Assembly: GCF_009497155.1 (NCBI RefSeq)
Contig: NZ_WINI01000001.1
Coordinates: 1,178,001-1,242,000, forward strand
DNA from: Glaciimonas soli
GTDB lineage: Bacteria; Pseudomonadota; Gammaproteobacteria; Burkholderiales; Burkholderiaceae_D
Direction: 5' to 3'
DNA length: 64,000 nucleotides
Shown: one piece after another, positions 37,582 to 45,549 of the stretch
How the letters are laid out: every line of letters begins with the position of its first letter
Numbering within the stretch: the stretch's first letter is position 1
Made by a program: the position numbers and the translations under genes
The notes under the pieces: model-generated
The model's input: the letters and a program-made list of their open reading frames with translations, nothing else
Database searches by the model: none
What the model was told of the DNA's origin: nothing

Positions 37582-38430
37582 ATGACTACAGACTATCAAC
37601 GCCACGGAACAGTGGCCGTCATCACATTAAACAATCCGCCGGTCAATGCGATGAACATTGCCACACGCACTGCATTCGTTGATGGCATTCACAAAGCACT
37701 CAACGATGATACGGTAAAAGCCATCGTCATCACTGGTGCCGGCAAAGTATTTTCAGGCGGCGCAGATATCAAAGAATTCAATACGCCCGCCATGCTGGCC
37801 GAACCTAACTTACATATGATGATAGATGCGGTTGAGAACGCCACCAAACCTGTCGTCGCCGCCATCCACACTTTATGCATAGGTGGCGGACTGGAATTGT
37901 CACTAGCCTGCCACTACCGTGTCGCTACACCAAGCGCATTGTGCGGCCTGCCAGAAGTACAACTCGGTCTTTTGCCAGGCGCAGGTGGCACTCAACGATT
38001 ACCGCGCGCCGTCGGACTGGAGCGCGGACTAGCCATGATCGTTTCCGGCGTGCCAGTGGAAGCAGAAAAACTCGCCAACACCGCGTTATTCGATCAGATG
38101 ATTAATGGCGATCTGTTGCAAGATGCAATCACCTTCGCCGAGAGCATTGCCGATGCCCGTCCACTGCCCAAGATACGCGATATCAGCATGGATCATGCAA
38201 ACGCGGAAGTCATCTTACAAACGATGCGCGACAAGATCGCTGCCAAGGCCGACACATTTCCTGCACCAGCGAAATGCGTAGATGCCATTGCGGCCACTCT
38301 CACACAAAGTTTCGATGAAGGCATTCAACTCGAAAGTCAATTTTTCATAGAGTTGCTGCTAAGCCCGGAATCCAAAGCTCTGCGCGAGGCCTTCTTCAGC
38401 CAACGCGCCGCAAAAAAACGTGACGCGTAG
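37582..38430 (+). CDS. Enoyl-CoA hydratase/isomerase family protein; looks like the N-terminal half of a FadB/FadJ-type enzyme
   Basis: 282 residues of crotonase fold. The oxyanion-hole motifs KVFSGGADIKEFN and GGGLELSLACHYRV and the loop LPEVQLGLLPGAGGTQRLPR are present, and both catalytic glutamates (Glu105 and Glu125) are kept, so hydratase activity is plausible. The chain also carries the bifunctional-enzyme linker up to ESKALREAFFSQRAAKK, which in Burkholderiales homologs leads straight into the 3-hydroxyacyl-CoA dehydrogenase domains. Here it stops after three more residues and the next gene is convergent, so those domains are absent. It may be a truncated survivor or a stand-alone hydratase. 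Confidence 0.85.
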   Translation: MTTDYQRHGTVAVITLNNPPVNAMNIATRTAFVDGIHKALNDDTVKAIVITGAGKVFSGGADIKEFNTPAMLAEPNLHMMIDAVENATKPVVAAIHTLCIGGGLELSLACHYRVATPSALCGLPEVQLGLLPGAGGTQRLPRAVGLERGLAMIVSGVPVEAEKLANTALFDQMINGDLLQDAITFAESIADARPLPKIRDISMDHANAEVILQTMRDKIAAKADTFPAPAKCVDAIAATLTQSFDEGIQLESQFFIELLLSPESKALREAFFSQRAAKKRDA

Positions 38431-38436
38431 CCATCA

Positions 38437-39180
38437 TTAAAACCGCCAGGTCACACCAACACCAAGTTGGTGTGCAACCTCCGCCTCATTCAATCCAAAT
38501 TTAATACCTGCATCAAGATCAACATTCTTCGTCGGCGAGTAGACAAGACCTGTCAAAAAATAAGCAGGGTTGACGGATTGAGCGCGCTCAGAATTACGTG
38601 CAACACCGATATCAGCCGCCACCATCCATTGCTCATTTAGCTGATATGACGCAGCCGTTGACGCATACCACACCGCACGTTGGTTCTCATCCCGATCAAT
38701 TTGCAAATCATAACGATCAGAAGAGATGCCGATATTGGCATTAAATGTCCACGGCGCAGCGTCATAAGAGCCAATCAAAGTCAGCGTAGTGCTAGTACGT
38801 CCATTGCCGTTGCCAAAATGTTGATTACCTGTCGGAAGAATGAGCTCAGGTCTCAATGCAAAACTCATCGCACCCTCTTCGTAAAAGCGCCATTTAGCAC
38901 CAAGCGTCGTATCATTCAGGCCACGTGGCGTTGTATATGTAACGGGAACATTGACATAGACATCCAGTTTATCTGACGCCCCAACAGTGTAAGTGATATT
39001 GCCCTCATGGACACTAGCCCCATCTTGTGATGCCCAGTCAGTGTTTGCTTCCAACTGTTGGTTTCCTGTGCCTTGTGTATTCGTATCATCGGTAACGAAG
39101 GGATGTCCGGCAAAAGCTGCCGGCATCACGAATGTCAGGTATAAGACGACAATGATGTGTGATTTTTTGAATAAAACCAT
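38437..39180 (-). CDS. Outer-membrane beta-barrel protein of the phenol-degradation MetA (transporter) type
   Basis: 247 residues. Signal peptide to AFA (~residue 24), then GHPFVTDDTNTQGTGNQQLE, a strand-rich body with alternating hydrophobic residues, and a C-terminal Phe (GVGVTWRF) as expected for an outer-membrane barrel. The opening block matches the Phenol_MetA_deg-like family, members of which are thought to form channels for hydrophobic compounds. A ribosome-binding site AGAGG precedes the ATG. It follows mgtA on the same strand after 154 bp and faces the enoyl-CoA hydratase gene with a 6-bp gap. Substrate not known. Confidence 0.8.
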   Translation of the reverse strand: MVLFKKSHIIVVLYLTFVMPAAFAGHPFVTDDTNTQGTGNQQLEANTDWASQDGASVHEGNITYTVGASDKLDVYVNVPVTYTTPRGLNDTTLGAKWRFYEEGAMSFALRPELILPTGNQHFGNGNGRTSTTLTLIGSYDAAPWTFNANIGISSDRYDLQIDRDENQRAVWYASTAASYQLNEQWMVAADIGVARNSERAQSVNPAYFLTGLVYSPTKNVDLDAGIKFGLNEAEVAHQLGVGVTWRF

Positions 39181-39334
39181 TTGTACCTCTCAAATTTTTT
39201 GTGCTTTCTTATTTTGCCTTTCCTCCCGAAGAAGAGAAAAGCGAGCCGTAGCATTGCGCAAATTGCAGGGGCACGCGATTTTTCAACGCATCACGCCCCT
39301 ACGAATCTGCTCTGTACGCAACATTGATCAATAA

Positions 39335-42097
39335 TTACTGCCAGCCGAAGCGCTTGATGTAAAAGGTCTTCATCGCCTGCGTCAGCATCACATAAGCGGC
39401 CAAGATACCTATCAACCATGGGAAATACGATAATGGCAACGCTTCCAATTTAAAGAATCCCGCGAGCGGCCCCATCGGCAAAAATATCCCGATTGCCATG
39501 ACAATCATTGTCATGATGATTAACGGCCACGCAGCGCGACTTTGTAGGAACGGAATTTTTTGAGTACGAATCATGTGCACAATCATCGTCTGCGTTAGTA
39601 AGCCAACCACGAACCAGCCTGATTGGAACAAAGTCTGATTCGCCACTGTATCCGCGTGAAAAACATACCACATGATGACGAAAGTGGTGATATCAAAAAT
39701 AGAGCTAATCGGCCCGAAGAACACCATGAATCGTCCCAAAGAACGCGAATCCCAACGCAATGGCTTCTCCACATCTTCTTTATCCACATTGTCGAACGGG
39801 ATGGCTATTTGTGAAATATCGTAGAGCAAATTCTGCACTAACAGATGCATGGATAGCATAGGCAAGAATGGCAAGAACGCACTGGCAACCAATACCGAGA
39901 ACACGTTACCGAAGTTAGAGCTAGCGGTCATGCGGATATATTTCAGCATGTTGTTAAAGGTTTTACGACCTTCAATCACGCCCTCTTCCAACACCATCAA
40001 ACTCTTTTCCAGCAAAATCAAATCCGCTGCTTCTTTGGCGATATCGACTGCAGTATCTACTGAAATGCCAATATCCGCAGCACGCAACGCAGGCGCATCA
40101 TTGATACCGTCACCCATGAAACCGACTACGTGACCATTGCTGCGTAATGCGCGCACAAGACGTTCTTTATGCAGTGGAGACAGCTTGGCAAACACATTGT
40201 TTTTCTCCGCCAGTATTGCCAGTGCTTCGTCCGACATTTTGTCAAGTTGATGGCCCAACACAACACCCTGCACATCCAGCCCGACATCATGACAAATTTT
40301 TGCTGTCACCAGTTCATTGTCTCCAGTCAGTACTTTGACGGTAACACCATGCCCTGCCAATGCTTTGATCGCTGGCGCAGTAGACTCCTTTGGAGGATCA
40401 AGAAAAGCGATGTAACCAATTAGCGTCAACTCGCCTTCGTCGGCAACGCCATAATTTGCTTTATGGGGAGGAACTTCCTTGGCAGCCACCGCCACTACGC
40501 GCAAACCTTCTTGATTCAGCCCGCGTGTCACTGCTAATACGCGCTGCAACATAGCATCATCTAACGCGACAACGTCGTCACCATCTTGCACATGAGTACA
40601 AATAGAGAGCAGCTCTTCGACTGCACCTTTGCAAATCAACTCATGATGATCTTCACGCTCGGAAACCACCACCGACATGCGGCGACGTTGAAAATCAAAC
40701 GGCACTTCATCAATTTTTTTGTAATCTTGCGCCAGCTTTAATTCCGTCTGCAATTCAACGTGATCAAGTACCGCGCGGTCTAGCAAATTCTTCAGGCCGG
40801 TCTGGTAATAACTGTTCAAATAAGCGAACTTCAGGACATTATCAGAGGCCTGTCCAAACACATCGGTATGACGCTCCAGGCAAATTTTATCCTGTGTCAA
40901 AGTGCCAGTTTTATCTGTACACAATACATCCATCGCACCAAAATTTTGAATGGCATCAAGGCGTTTTACCACCACTTTTTTACGTGCCAATATCACCGCG
41001 CCTTTGGCCAAAGTCGACGTGACAATCATCGGCAGCATTTCTGGCGTCAACCCAACCGCCACCGCCAGTGCAAACAAAAATGCTTCGCTCCAGTCACCTT
41101 TGGTAAAACCATTGATCAACAATACGATCGGCACCATGACCAGGGCAAAGCGAATCAACAACCAACTGACACTATTCACACCTTGCTGAAATGCGGTTGG
41201 CGCGCGATCCGTAGACGTAACGCGTACCGCCAAAGTACCAAAATACGTCTGATTACCTGTCGTCAGCACTACTGCCATAGCTGAACCGGAAACCACATTG
41301 GTACCCATGAAGAGAATGTTATCCAATTCAATTGGATTATCCCCACCCACACCGTCTTGGTTTTCAACAAATTTCTCCACCGGCAGCGATTCACCTGTCA
41401 TCGCCGACTGACTAACGAATAGATCTTTGGCAGAAATGACTCTGCAATCGGCTGGAATCATGTCGCCCGCAGATAGAAAAATCAGATCTCCAGGGACCAG
41501 TTCTTTGATTGGCAGTTCTATTTTATGGGCAGGATTAACGTGAACATTGATTTCAAAATAGCGCCTGGCTTCAGCACTGGCCTCAATCGAATTATCACGT
41601 CGCAGCACTGTTGCGGTATTGCTGACCATCGCTTTCAACTTGTCTGCAGCGCGGTTAGAGCGCCCTTCTTGCACGAAGCGAATCATGGTCGATAGCACCA
41701 CCATAATGCTGATGACGATAGTCGCTTCAATATCATCGGTGACGTAGGAAATAATCGCCAACACAGTAAGCAGTAAGTTGAACGGATTTTTATATGAGTG
41801 CCATAAATCCATCCACCATGGCGACGGCTTCTCATGCGCCACTTCATTGATGCCCACCCGCTCCCGAATTCTTTCGGCTTCAGCGTTGCTTAACCCTTCC
41901 TCATGTGCATGCAGGCGCACTAACACGGCAGGAATATCTTCACGCGATGCGAGCAATAACTCTCGTGACAAATGATCAGGCACAGCGCGCGACAAATTTG
42001 CCGATGAGTTCACATCCGGCATAGCGGTGCGGCGGAATTGGCGAGGCATGCTTTTGCTATGCAAAAATGCGTCAAACAGACTCTTAAATAGATTCAT
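39335..42097 (-). CDS. mgtA: Magnesium-translocating P-type ATPase
   Basis: 920-residue P3B ATPase of the inner membrane that imports Mg2+ at the cost of ATP. The phosphorylated Asp395 is in DVLCTDKTGTLTQDK; other P-type signs are MTGESLPVEKF, KGAVEELLSICTH, LTGDNELVTAKICHDVGLDV and GFMGDGINDAPALRAADIGIS. A ~40-residue N-terminal tail precedes the cation ATPase N-domain. The ATG at 42097 has GGAG 6 nt upstream; an extension to 42151 is not supported. The gene has a long leader with an MgtL-like peptide frame, so Mg2+ control is likely. MgtB differs little in sequence; the MgtA name is by family. Confidence 0.95.
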   Translation of the reverse strand: MNLFKSLFDAFLHSKSMPRQFRRTAMPDVNSSANLSRAVPDHLSRELLLASREDIPAVLVRLHAHEEGLSNAEAERIRERVGINEVAHEKPSPWWMDLWHSYKNPFNLLLTVLAIISYVTDDIEATIVISIMVVLSTMIRFVQEGRSNRAADKLKAMVSNTATVLRRDNSIEASAEARRYFEINVHVNPAHKIELPIKELVPGDLIFLSAGDMIPADCRVISAKDLFVSQSAMTGESLPVEKFVENQDGVGGDNPIELDNILFMGTNVVSGSAMAVVLTTGNQTYFGTLAVRVTSTDRAPTAFQQGVNSVSWLLIRFALVMVPIVLLINGFTKGDWSEAFLFALAVAVGLTPEMLPMIVTSTLAKGAVILARKKVVVKRLDAIQNFGAMDVLCTDKTGTLTQDKICLERHTDVFGQASDNVLKFAYLNSYYQTGLKNLLDRAVLDHVELQTELKLAQDYKKIDEVPFDFQRRRMSVVVSEREDHHELICKGAVEELLSICTHVQDGDDVVALDDAMLQRVLAVTRGLNQEGLRVVAVAAKEVPPHKANYGVADEGELTLIGYIAFLDPPKESTAPAIKALAGHGVTVKVLTGDNELVTAKICHDVGLDVQGVVLGHQLDKMSDEALAILAEKNNVFAKLSPLHKERLVRALRSNGHVVGFMGDGINDAPALRAADIGISVDTAVDIAKEAADLILLEKSLMVLEEGVIEGRKTFNNMLKYIRMTASSNFGNVFSVLVASAFLPFLPMLSMHLLVQNLLYDISQIAIPFDNVDKEDVEKPLRWDSRSLGRFMVFFGPISSIFDITTFVIMWYVFHADTVANQTLFQSGWFVVGLLTQTMIVHMIRTQKIPFLQSRAAWPLIIMTMIVMAIGIFLPMGPLAGFFKLEALPLSYFPWLIGILAAYVMLTQAMKTFYIKRFGWQ

Positions 42098-42593
42098 TTT
42101 TTTCTCCGTATGAACAGCAACAATAAATGCACAGCTAGCTAGCGTAGCCACGTGCGTTGTCTGTTCTATGCGTTATTTATTAGGTGGTGCATGCACCAAT
42201 TGCAGGTACTGGAAAAGTACCAGGCAATGCGTCTTTAGCAGCGGCTAAAAAGCGATATAGGAGCGGGTTCCATATGTATTCCTTAATATTACGCAATGGG
42301 TAATGGACGTAAGACGGCCACGCGTAGGGAACCACTGTGAAACTTGTGATGTCATTGCACACGATGGCATTACTGACTAAAAAACAAGACAGGCAGCAAG
42401 GCGCAACATGCGCGCATAAAACAGCAGAATTTGATTTTGAGTGTCGGAAAAATCCGACCAAGACACCATACCTGTGAAGTCAGGTACGGAGAAGATGAGA
42501 TCCGTGGGCCAGACTACGCAGCGATGACTATCAACAAATAGTTACTACTATCACCAGAACAAGTACCCACAAAGGTCTCCATGAAAACTAAAC
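42098..42593 (-). promoter_or_regulatory. Long structured leader of mgtA
   Basis: The promoter at 42600-42629 places the transcript start near 42593, giving a leader of ~495 nt. It contains the MEPAPISLFSRC frame (42235-42273), then the hairpin GGTACT/AGTACC (loop TTTCC) and the palindrome GGTGCATGCACC before mgtA. Further up are the hairpin GTCGGATTTTTCCGAC and two longer short frames (42514-42582, 22 codons; 42377-42469, 30 codons), neither with a good ribosome-binding site. I did not recognise an M-box or other known Mg2+ riboswitch. Confidence 0.65.
42235..42273 (-). CDS. Candidate MgtL-like leader peptide MEPAPISLFSRC
   Basis: 12 codons, MEPAPISLFSRC, too short for usual gene calling. 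The Shine-Dalgarno AAGGA (42284-42280) lies exactly 6 nt before the ATG. The start matches enterobacterial MgtL (MEPDPTPLP...): Glu2 and Pro at positions 3 and 5 are the same. In that system low Mg2+ destabilises ribosomes at acidic and proline codons, so the peptide is aborted and mgtA is transcribed. The stop is 138 nt before the mgtA ATG, similar in scale to the enterobacterial leader. That this frame is translated and regulatory here is inference. Confidence 0.6.
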   Translation of the reverse strand: MEPAPISLFSRC

Positions 42594-42599
42594 GGGGCG

Positions 42600-42629
42600 A
42601 TTATAATTGGTGCGTTGCGGTAAAGTCAA
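42600..42629 (-). promoter_or_regulatory. Sigma70 promoter of mgtA
   Basis: Minus strand: TTGACT (42629-42624), 18-bp spacer, TATAAT (42605-42600). The only strong promoter found upstream of mgtA. A PhoP-type box was not clearly seen. Confidence 0.75.
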
Positions 42630-42848
42630 CTCACAATTTTATTCTTAGTGCTAAATGCAAAGACTCGTTCATCAGTCGAATTTAAGTGCCCGGTTATGCT
42701 GTTTTATTTGCTTCTTTTAGACTTGTAACGCGATGTGGTGCGGCCAATCTCAACGCGTTTGATTAGCAATAATAAATTTCAGACTCTCGGCCGCAATGCA
42801 AGCGATTAACGTGCACAAGAACACGGTGTGCCAGATTCACGGGGGATA

Positions 42849-43724
42849 CTACGGTGGCGGTTTCCGCGATCTGCTAGTCAAAACTAATGCTATGCCTCCA
42901 AGGATTGCCGCAGAAGCACCAACGAGGCGCGGCGTGATTGCCTCCGAGAGGAACACCACCCCGCCAAATGAAGCGATCAGCGGCACCGACAACTGTACGG
43001 TGGCGGCTCGCATTGCGGAAAGGTTGTTCAGCGCGGCGTACCAGATGACATACCCGATGCCGGACGTAAGTGCACCGGAGGCAATAGCCAGGACGATCCC
43101 GGTCGCATCCGCGTAAGCGTGGGCGATGAAAAGCAAACTCAGCACAAGGGCGAGCGGCACCGCTCTCGCGAAGTTGCGTGCCGTGGCGGCCAGCGGGTCG
43201 GCCACTCCGCGACCGCGCAGCGAGTACACTCCCCACGACACGCCAGCGACCACCATCAACGCAGCACCGAAGAGCGGCGGTGATGCAACGCCCGGCGATA
43301 CCAGGTAGACCAATCCCGCGACAGCCAGCGCGAGACCGAGCCATGCGATGAATCCGAACTTCTCGCCTGAGCGCAAACCCACGCTGAACATCGTCAATTG
43401 AACCGCCCCGAATAGTATCAACGCACCTGTACCTGCGGACAAAGTGAGGTAGGCGAAGGAGAAGAACGCAACATAAGCAAACAGCATGGCCACAGCGAGC
43501 CAGTCGGTACGGTTGGGCACGACTGGTTCCGACTTACACAGAACGATGATGGTAAGCATGATCGCACCTGAAACCAGCCGGATGCATGCGAAGCTGGCCG
43601 GATCAATGCCGCCTTGCTGTAACGCGAGCCGGCACAATAGAGAATTGGCTGCAAAGGCGAGTATCGCCACCGCAGTGAGGGCAATGGTCTGCAAGGTGGG
43701 CCGATCACCGCGCTCTTTATGCAT
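42849..43724 (-). CDS. EamA/DMT-family transporter
   Basis: 291-residue inner-membrane protein of the drug/metabolite transporter superfamily with ten hydrophobic helices in two EamA repeats (residues ~10-135 and ~150-285); GVVFLSEAITPRLVGASAAILGG is the usual end of the second repeat. It probably exports a small metabolite. The ATG at 43724 overlaps the DUF2182 gene end by 8 bases, so the three-gene set is coupled; a longer frame to 43862 is not supported. Base composition is very G+C-rich compared with mgtA. Confidence 0.85.
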   Translation of the reverse strand: MHKERGDRPTLQTIALTAVAILAFAANSLLCRLALQQGGIDPASFACIRLVSGAIMLTIIVLCKSEPVVPNRTDWLAVAMLFAYVAFFSFAYLTLSAGTGALILFGAVQLTMFSVGLRSGEKFGFIAWLGLALAVAGLVYLVSPGVASPPLFGAALMVVAGVSWGVYSLRGRGVADPLAATARNFARAVPLALVLSLLFIAHAYADATGIVLAIASGALTSGIGYVIWYAALNNLSAMRAATVQLSVPLIASFGGVVFLSEAITPRLVGASAAILGGIALVLTSRSRKPPP

Positions 43725-44523
43725 GAGTCGCCACCAATACGACAGCCCAAGACAACAGCGCGACACCGAGCGGTTTGCTGAGGCGCTGCCCCCAGCGAAC
43801 GTTCTTTTCAATCGCCATCGCGGCCGCAAGCAGGAGCATCCAGCCGAGGCTGCCGGTGCCAAACGCGAACATTAACAACATCAGCGCCCAGCAGCATCCG
43901 ACACAAAATAGGCCGTGCTGCGCACCAAGCGCGAACGCGTGCCACGCTTGCGCATAACCACGCCAATGTTCGATAACGAAGCTCAAGGGTGTGCGACACT
44001 TTTCCAGGCAACGGTACTTGAGCCTGCTGAACTGGAAGGCACCCGCCAACGCAATGATCGCAGCGCCAATCAGCCAACCATGCCAGGCTAATGTCGGTAC
44101 GCTGGTGATCAGGATCAGCATTGCACTGTGAAGTAGATGCGCCACGAGTCCGAATGCTCCCCACACTGTCACGTAGCCCAGGCCGAGCAGCATGAGGAGA
44201 CGCCCATGATCCGGGCGCTGGGCAGTCAATCGGTCGAAAACGTCAAACAACGGCAAGGTGGTTGGCAGCATCATGGCCGCAATCATGAGTATCCACGCGA
44301 CGGTGTAGAGCGCCATGGGTACGACAATATCGCCAGCGGGAATCACTCGGCACAGAAACGCCGCCGGCCCTGATGCCGTCCAGTCGCCGTGCTCAAGATA
44401 GCGTCCGTATGGGCTGCGCGCCCACGCCCACAAGGCCACCCATGCTAGTGCGATCAGAATCGGCAGAAACACACGATGGTGGCGCGAAATGCCAGGTGAT
44501 TGCGAGCCTGCCCTCAGACTCAT
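43717..44523 (-). CDS. DUF2182 integral membrane protein
   Basis: 268-residue membrane protein with about seven helices. Conserved motifs of the family are present: WILMIAAMMLPTTLPLFDVF (residues 77-96), the Cys pair in KYRCLEKCRTPLSFV (Cys172 and Cys176), and HGLFCVGCCWALM (residues 203-215, three Cys). The repeated Met and Cys suggest metal binding, but no function is established. Such genes are nearly always next to a DUF1326 gene, as here, and the start overlaps its stop by 4 bases (ATGA). G+C-rich. Confidence 0.87.
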   Translation of the reverse strand: MSLRAGSQSPGISRHHRVFLPILIALAWVALWAWARSPYGRYLEHGDWTASGPAAFLCRVIPAGDIVVPMALYTVAWILMIAAMMLPTTLPLFDVFDRLTAQRPDHGRLLMLLGLGYVTVWGAFGLVAHLLHSAMLILITSVPTLAWHGWLIGAAIIALAGAFQFSRLKYRCLEKCRTPLSFVIEHWRGYAQAWHAFALGAQHGLFCVGCCWALMLLMFAFGTGSLGWMLLLAAAMAIEKNVRWGQRLSKPLGVALLSWAVVLVATHA

Positions 44524-45122
44524 GCGTCAAAGACGAACGTGCTTTGCAAAGCGTTGTGGTTCTTGATGTTAAGGTCAATACCGAGGGCTGCATTCTTGGA
44601 TCGATAGGTCGGGGCCTTACCGACGAACACCGGAGCCCCCGGTACCGTCGAAAATATGGTGTCGGAAAGGACGGTCTGACCACCAGTCGCGCCGAGATAG
44701 GGTTCGAGTTCAGCATAGTAGTTTTTGCCGATCTCGATTTCACCCTTGCCTGCAACCACGGTGAAACGGATTGGTGCCCGCTCTACCGATACCACCTCGC
44801 CAATGAGCTTGGCGAGATCGGCAACCGGCCCACCGGCTTGACCTGTGTAGACTTTCAGCAGTGCCTCTTCCTGCGCCTTGGATGCCTGATCGTCGACGTA
44901 GATTGCAGCAGTCCAGTTACCCGCCAGGATATTGCCGGGCACATGAGCCACGGCCGCGATAGTGTTGCCGCCGACATCAACGCCGTCAACCGTTCCTTTG
45001 TCAACGCGCCATGCGACGATGGTGTCGCAGGTACCATTGTCGGGATCTTCGCCGATCCAGCAGGGGCACAGGACGTTGCAGTTGCAAACCTCAAGCAAAC
45101 GACCTTCTAGGTGATAGCTCAT
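44520..45122 (-). CDS. DUF1326 domain-containing protein
   Basis: 200-residue soluble protein. The N-terminal EVCNCNVLCPCWIGEDPDNG and TCD carry five cysteines (Cys13, 15, 19, 21 and 32), the hallmark of DUF1326 and a likely metal or cluster site. The rest is beta-rich with no membrane helix. Function unknown; family members travel with DUF2182. The ATG at 45122 has GGAGG 5 nt upstream, which fixes the start over the one at 45134. First gene of the coupled DUF1326-DUF2182-EamA transcript, with its own promoter and a palindrome just upstream. Confidence 0.88.
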   Translation of the reverse strand: MSYHLEGRLLEVCNCNVLCPCWIGEDPDNGTCDTIVAWRVDKGTVDGVDVGGNTIAAVAHVPGNILAGNWTAAIYVDDQASKAQEEALLKVYTGQAGGPVADLAKLIGEVVSVERAPIRFTVVAGKGEIEIGKNYYAELEPYLGATGGQTVLSDTIFSTVPGAPVFVGKAPTYRSKNAALGIDLNIKNHNALQSTFVFDA

Positions 45123-45154
45123 ATAAACCTCCATTGAGCCACACGAGCATCGAC

Positions 45155-45178
45155 TTGTCGCCGTGGCTCAGGCGACAA
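45155..45178. promoter_or_regulatory. Palindrome in the leader of the DUF1326 operon, candidate operator
   Basis: TTGTCGCC and GGCGACAA (8 bp, perfect) are separated by 8 nt. The site falls at about +6 to +30 of the predicted transcript start, a usual place for a repressor or an RNA hairpin. No regulator gene is adjacent. Confidence 0.5.
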
Positions 45179-45190
45179 ATTGGAAAATTA

Positions 45191-45219
45191 ATGCTACGCC
45201 GTGCAATAGGCCAAGTCAA
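45191..45219 (-). promoter_or_regulatory. Promoter of the DUF1326-DUF2182-EamA operon
   Basis: Minus strand: TTGACT (45219-45214), 17-bp spacer, TAGCAT (45196-45191). Start predicted near 45184. Confidence 0.6.
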
Positions 45220-45482
45220 GCCAGCTACTGGGCTAACAAGCCGTGGTGAGATGTCATTGCGTCATTTAACTTGGGGAGTAACGCATCGACGTTCGCATTG
45301 CGCAACGCCCTTAAAAGATGCTTGTAGCCGATATGTCACTTTCGCAGTTCGGCCAAAACTCAACAGTCAGTTTTACCTTGAGAGAAAGCACAATGCATTA
45401 CGGCTGCTAATGCTGAATATCCTGCCATAAGAACCTGACAGGTCAAGAATTGCGGCAAAATTAATCATGTTGCAACTAGAAA
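45220..45482. other. Intergenic region upstream of the DUF1326 operon, nothing coding recognised
   Basis: About 260 bp between the operon promoter and the doxX terminator. Short frames on both strands lack ribosome-binding sites and protein-like patterns. It may hold the junction of the G+C-rich insert with the host DNA. Confidence 0.45.
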
Positions 45483-45515
45483 AAATGGCTTATACCAAAT
45501 ACGTATAAGCCATTT
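45483..45515 (-). terminator. Rho-independent terminator of doxX
   Basis: AAATGGCTTATAC and GTATAAGCCATTT form a 13-bp perfect stem with a 7-nt loop; the minus strand runs on into TTTTTC. Confidence 0.85.
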
Positions 45516-45549
45516 ACATAAGTCATTTTTACTCTATTTAGAATAGAGC

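Noticed and set aside
38400-38436. Simple frameshift at the A7 run as the cause of the FadB-like truncation
   Set aside because: Shifting the frame does not restore the FadB linker, and the following DNA encodes a convergent outer-membrane protein, so a deletion or replacement is more likely.
42370-42420. Similarity of 'gacaggcagcaaggcgcaac' to the core of the dispersed element
   Set aside because: Too short, and no inverted ends are present.
42180-42461. 93-residue open frame on the minus strand in the mgtA leader
   Set aside because: It starts with TTG, has no ribosome-binding site and no protein-like pattern; it runs through the hairpins and the MgtL-like frame. Treated as chance.
42430-42600. 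M-box or other known Mg2+ riboswitch before mgtA
   Set aside because: The conserved M-box blocks were not found; only an unclassified leader can be claimed.
43725-43862. 46-residue N-terminal extension of the EamA transporter
   Set aside because: It lies inside the DUF2182 gene and reads as a Cys/Arg-rich shadow; the family starts at the Met at 43724.
44373-45110. 245-residue plus-strand frame over DUF1326 and the end of DUF2182
   Set aside because: Antisense to two well-supported genes, with no ribosome-binding site or family pattern.
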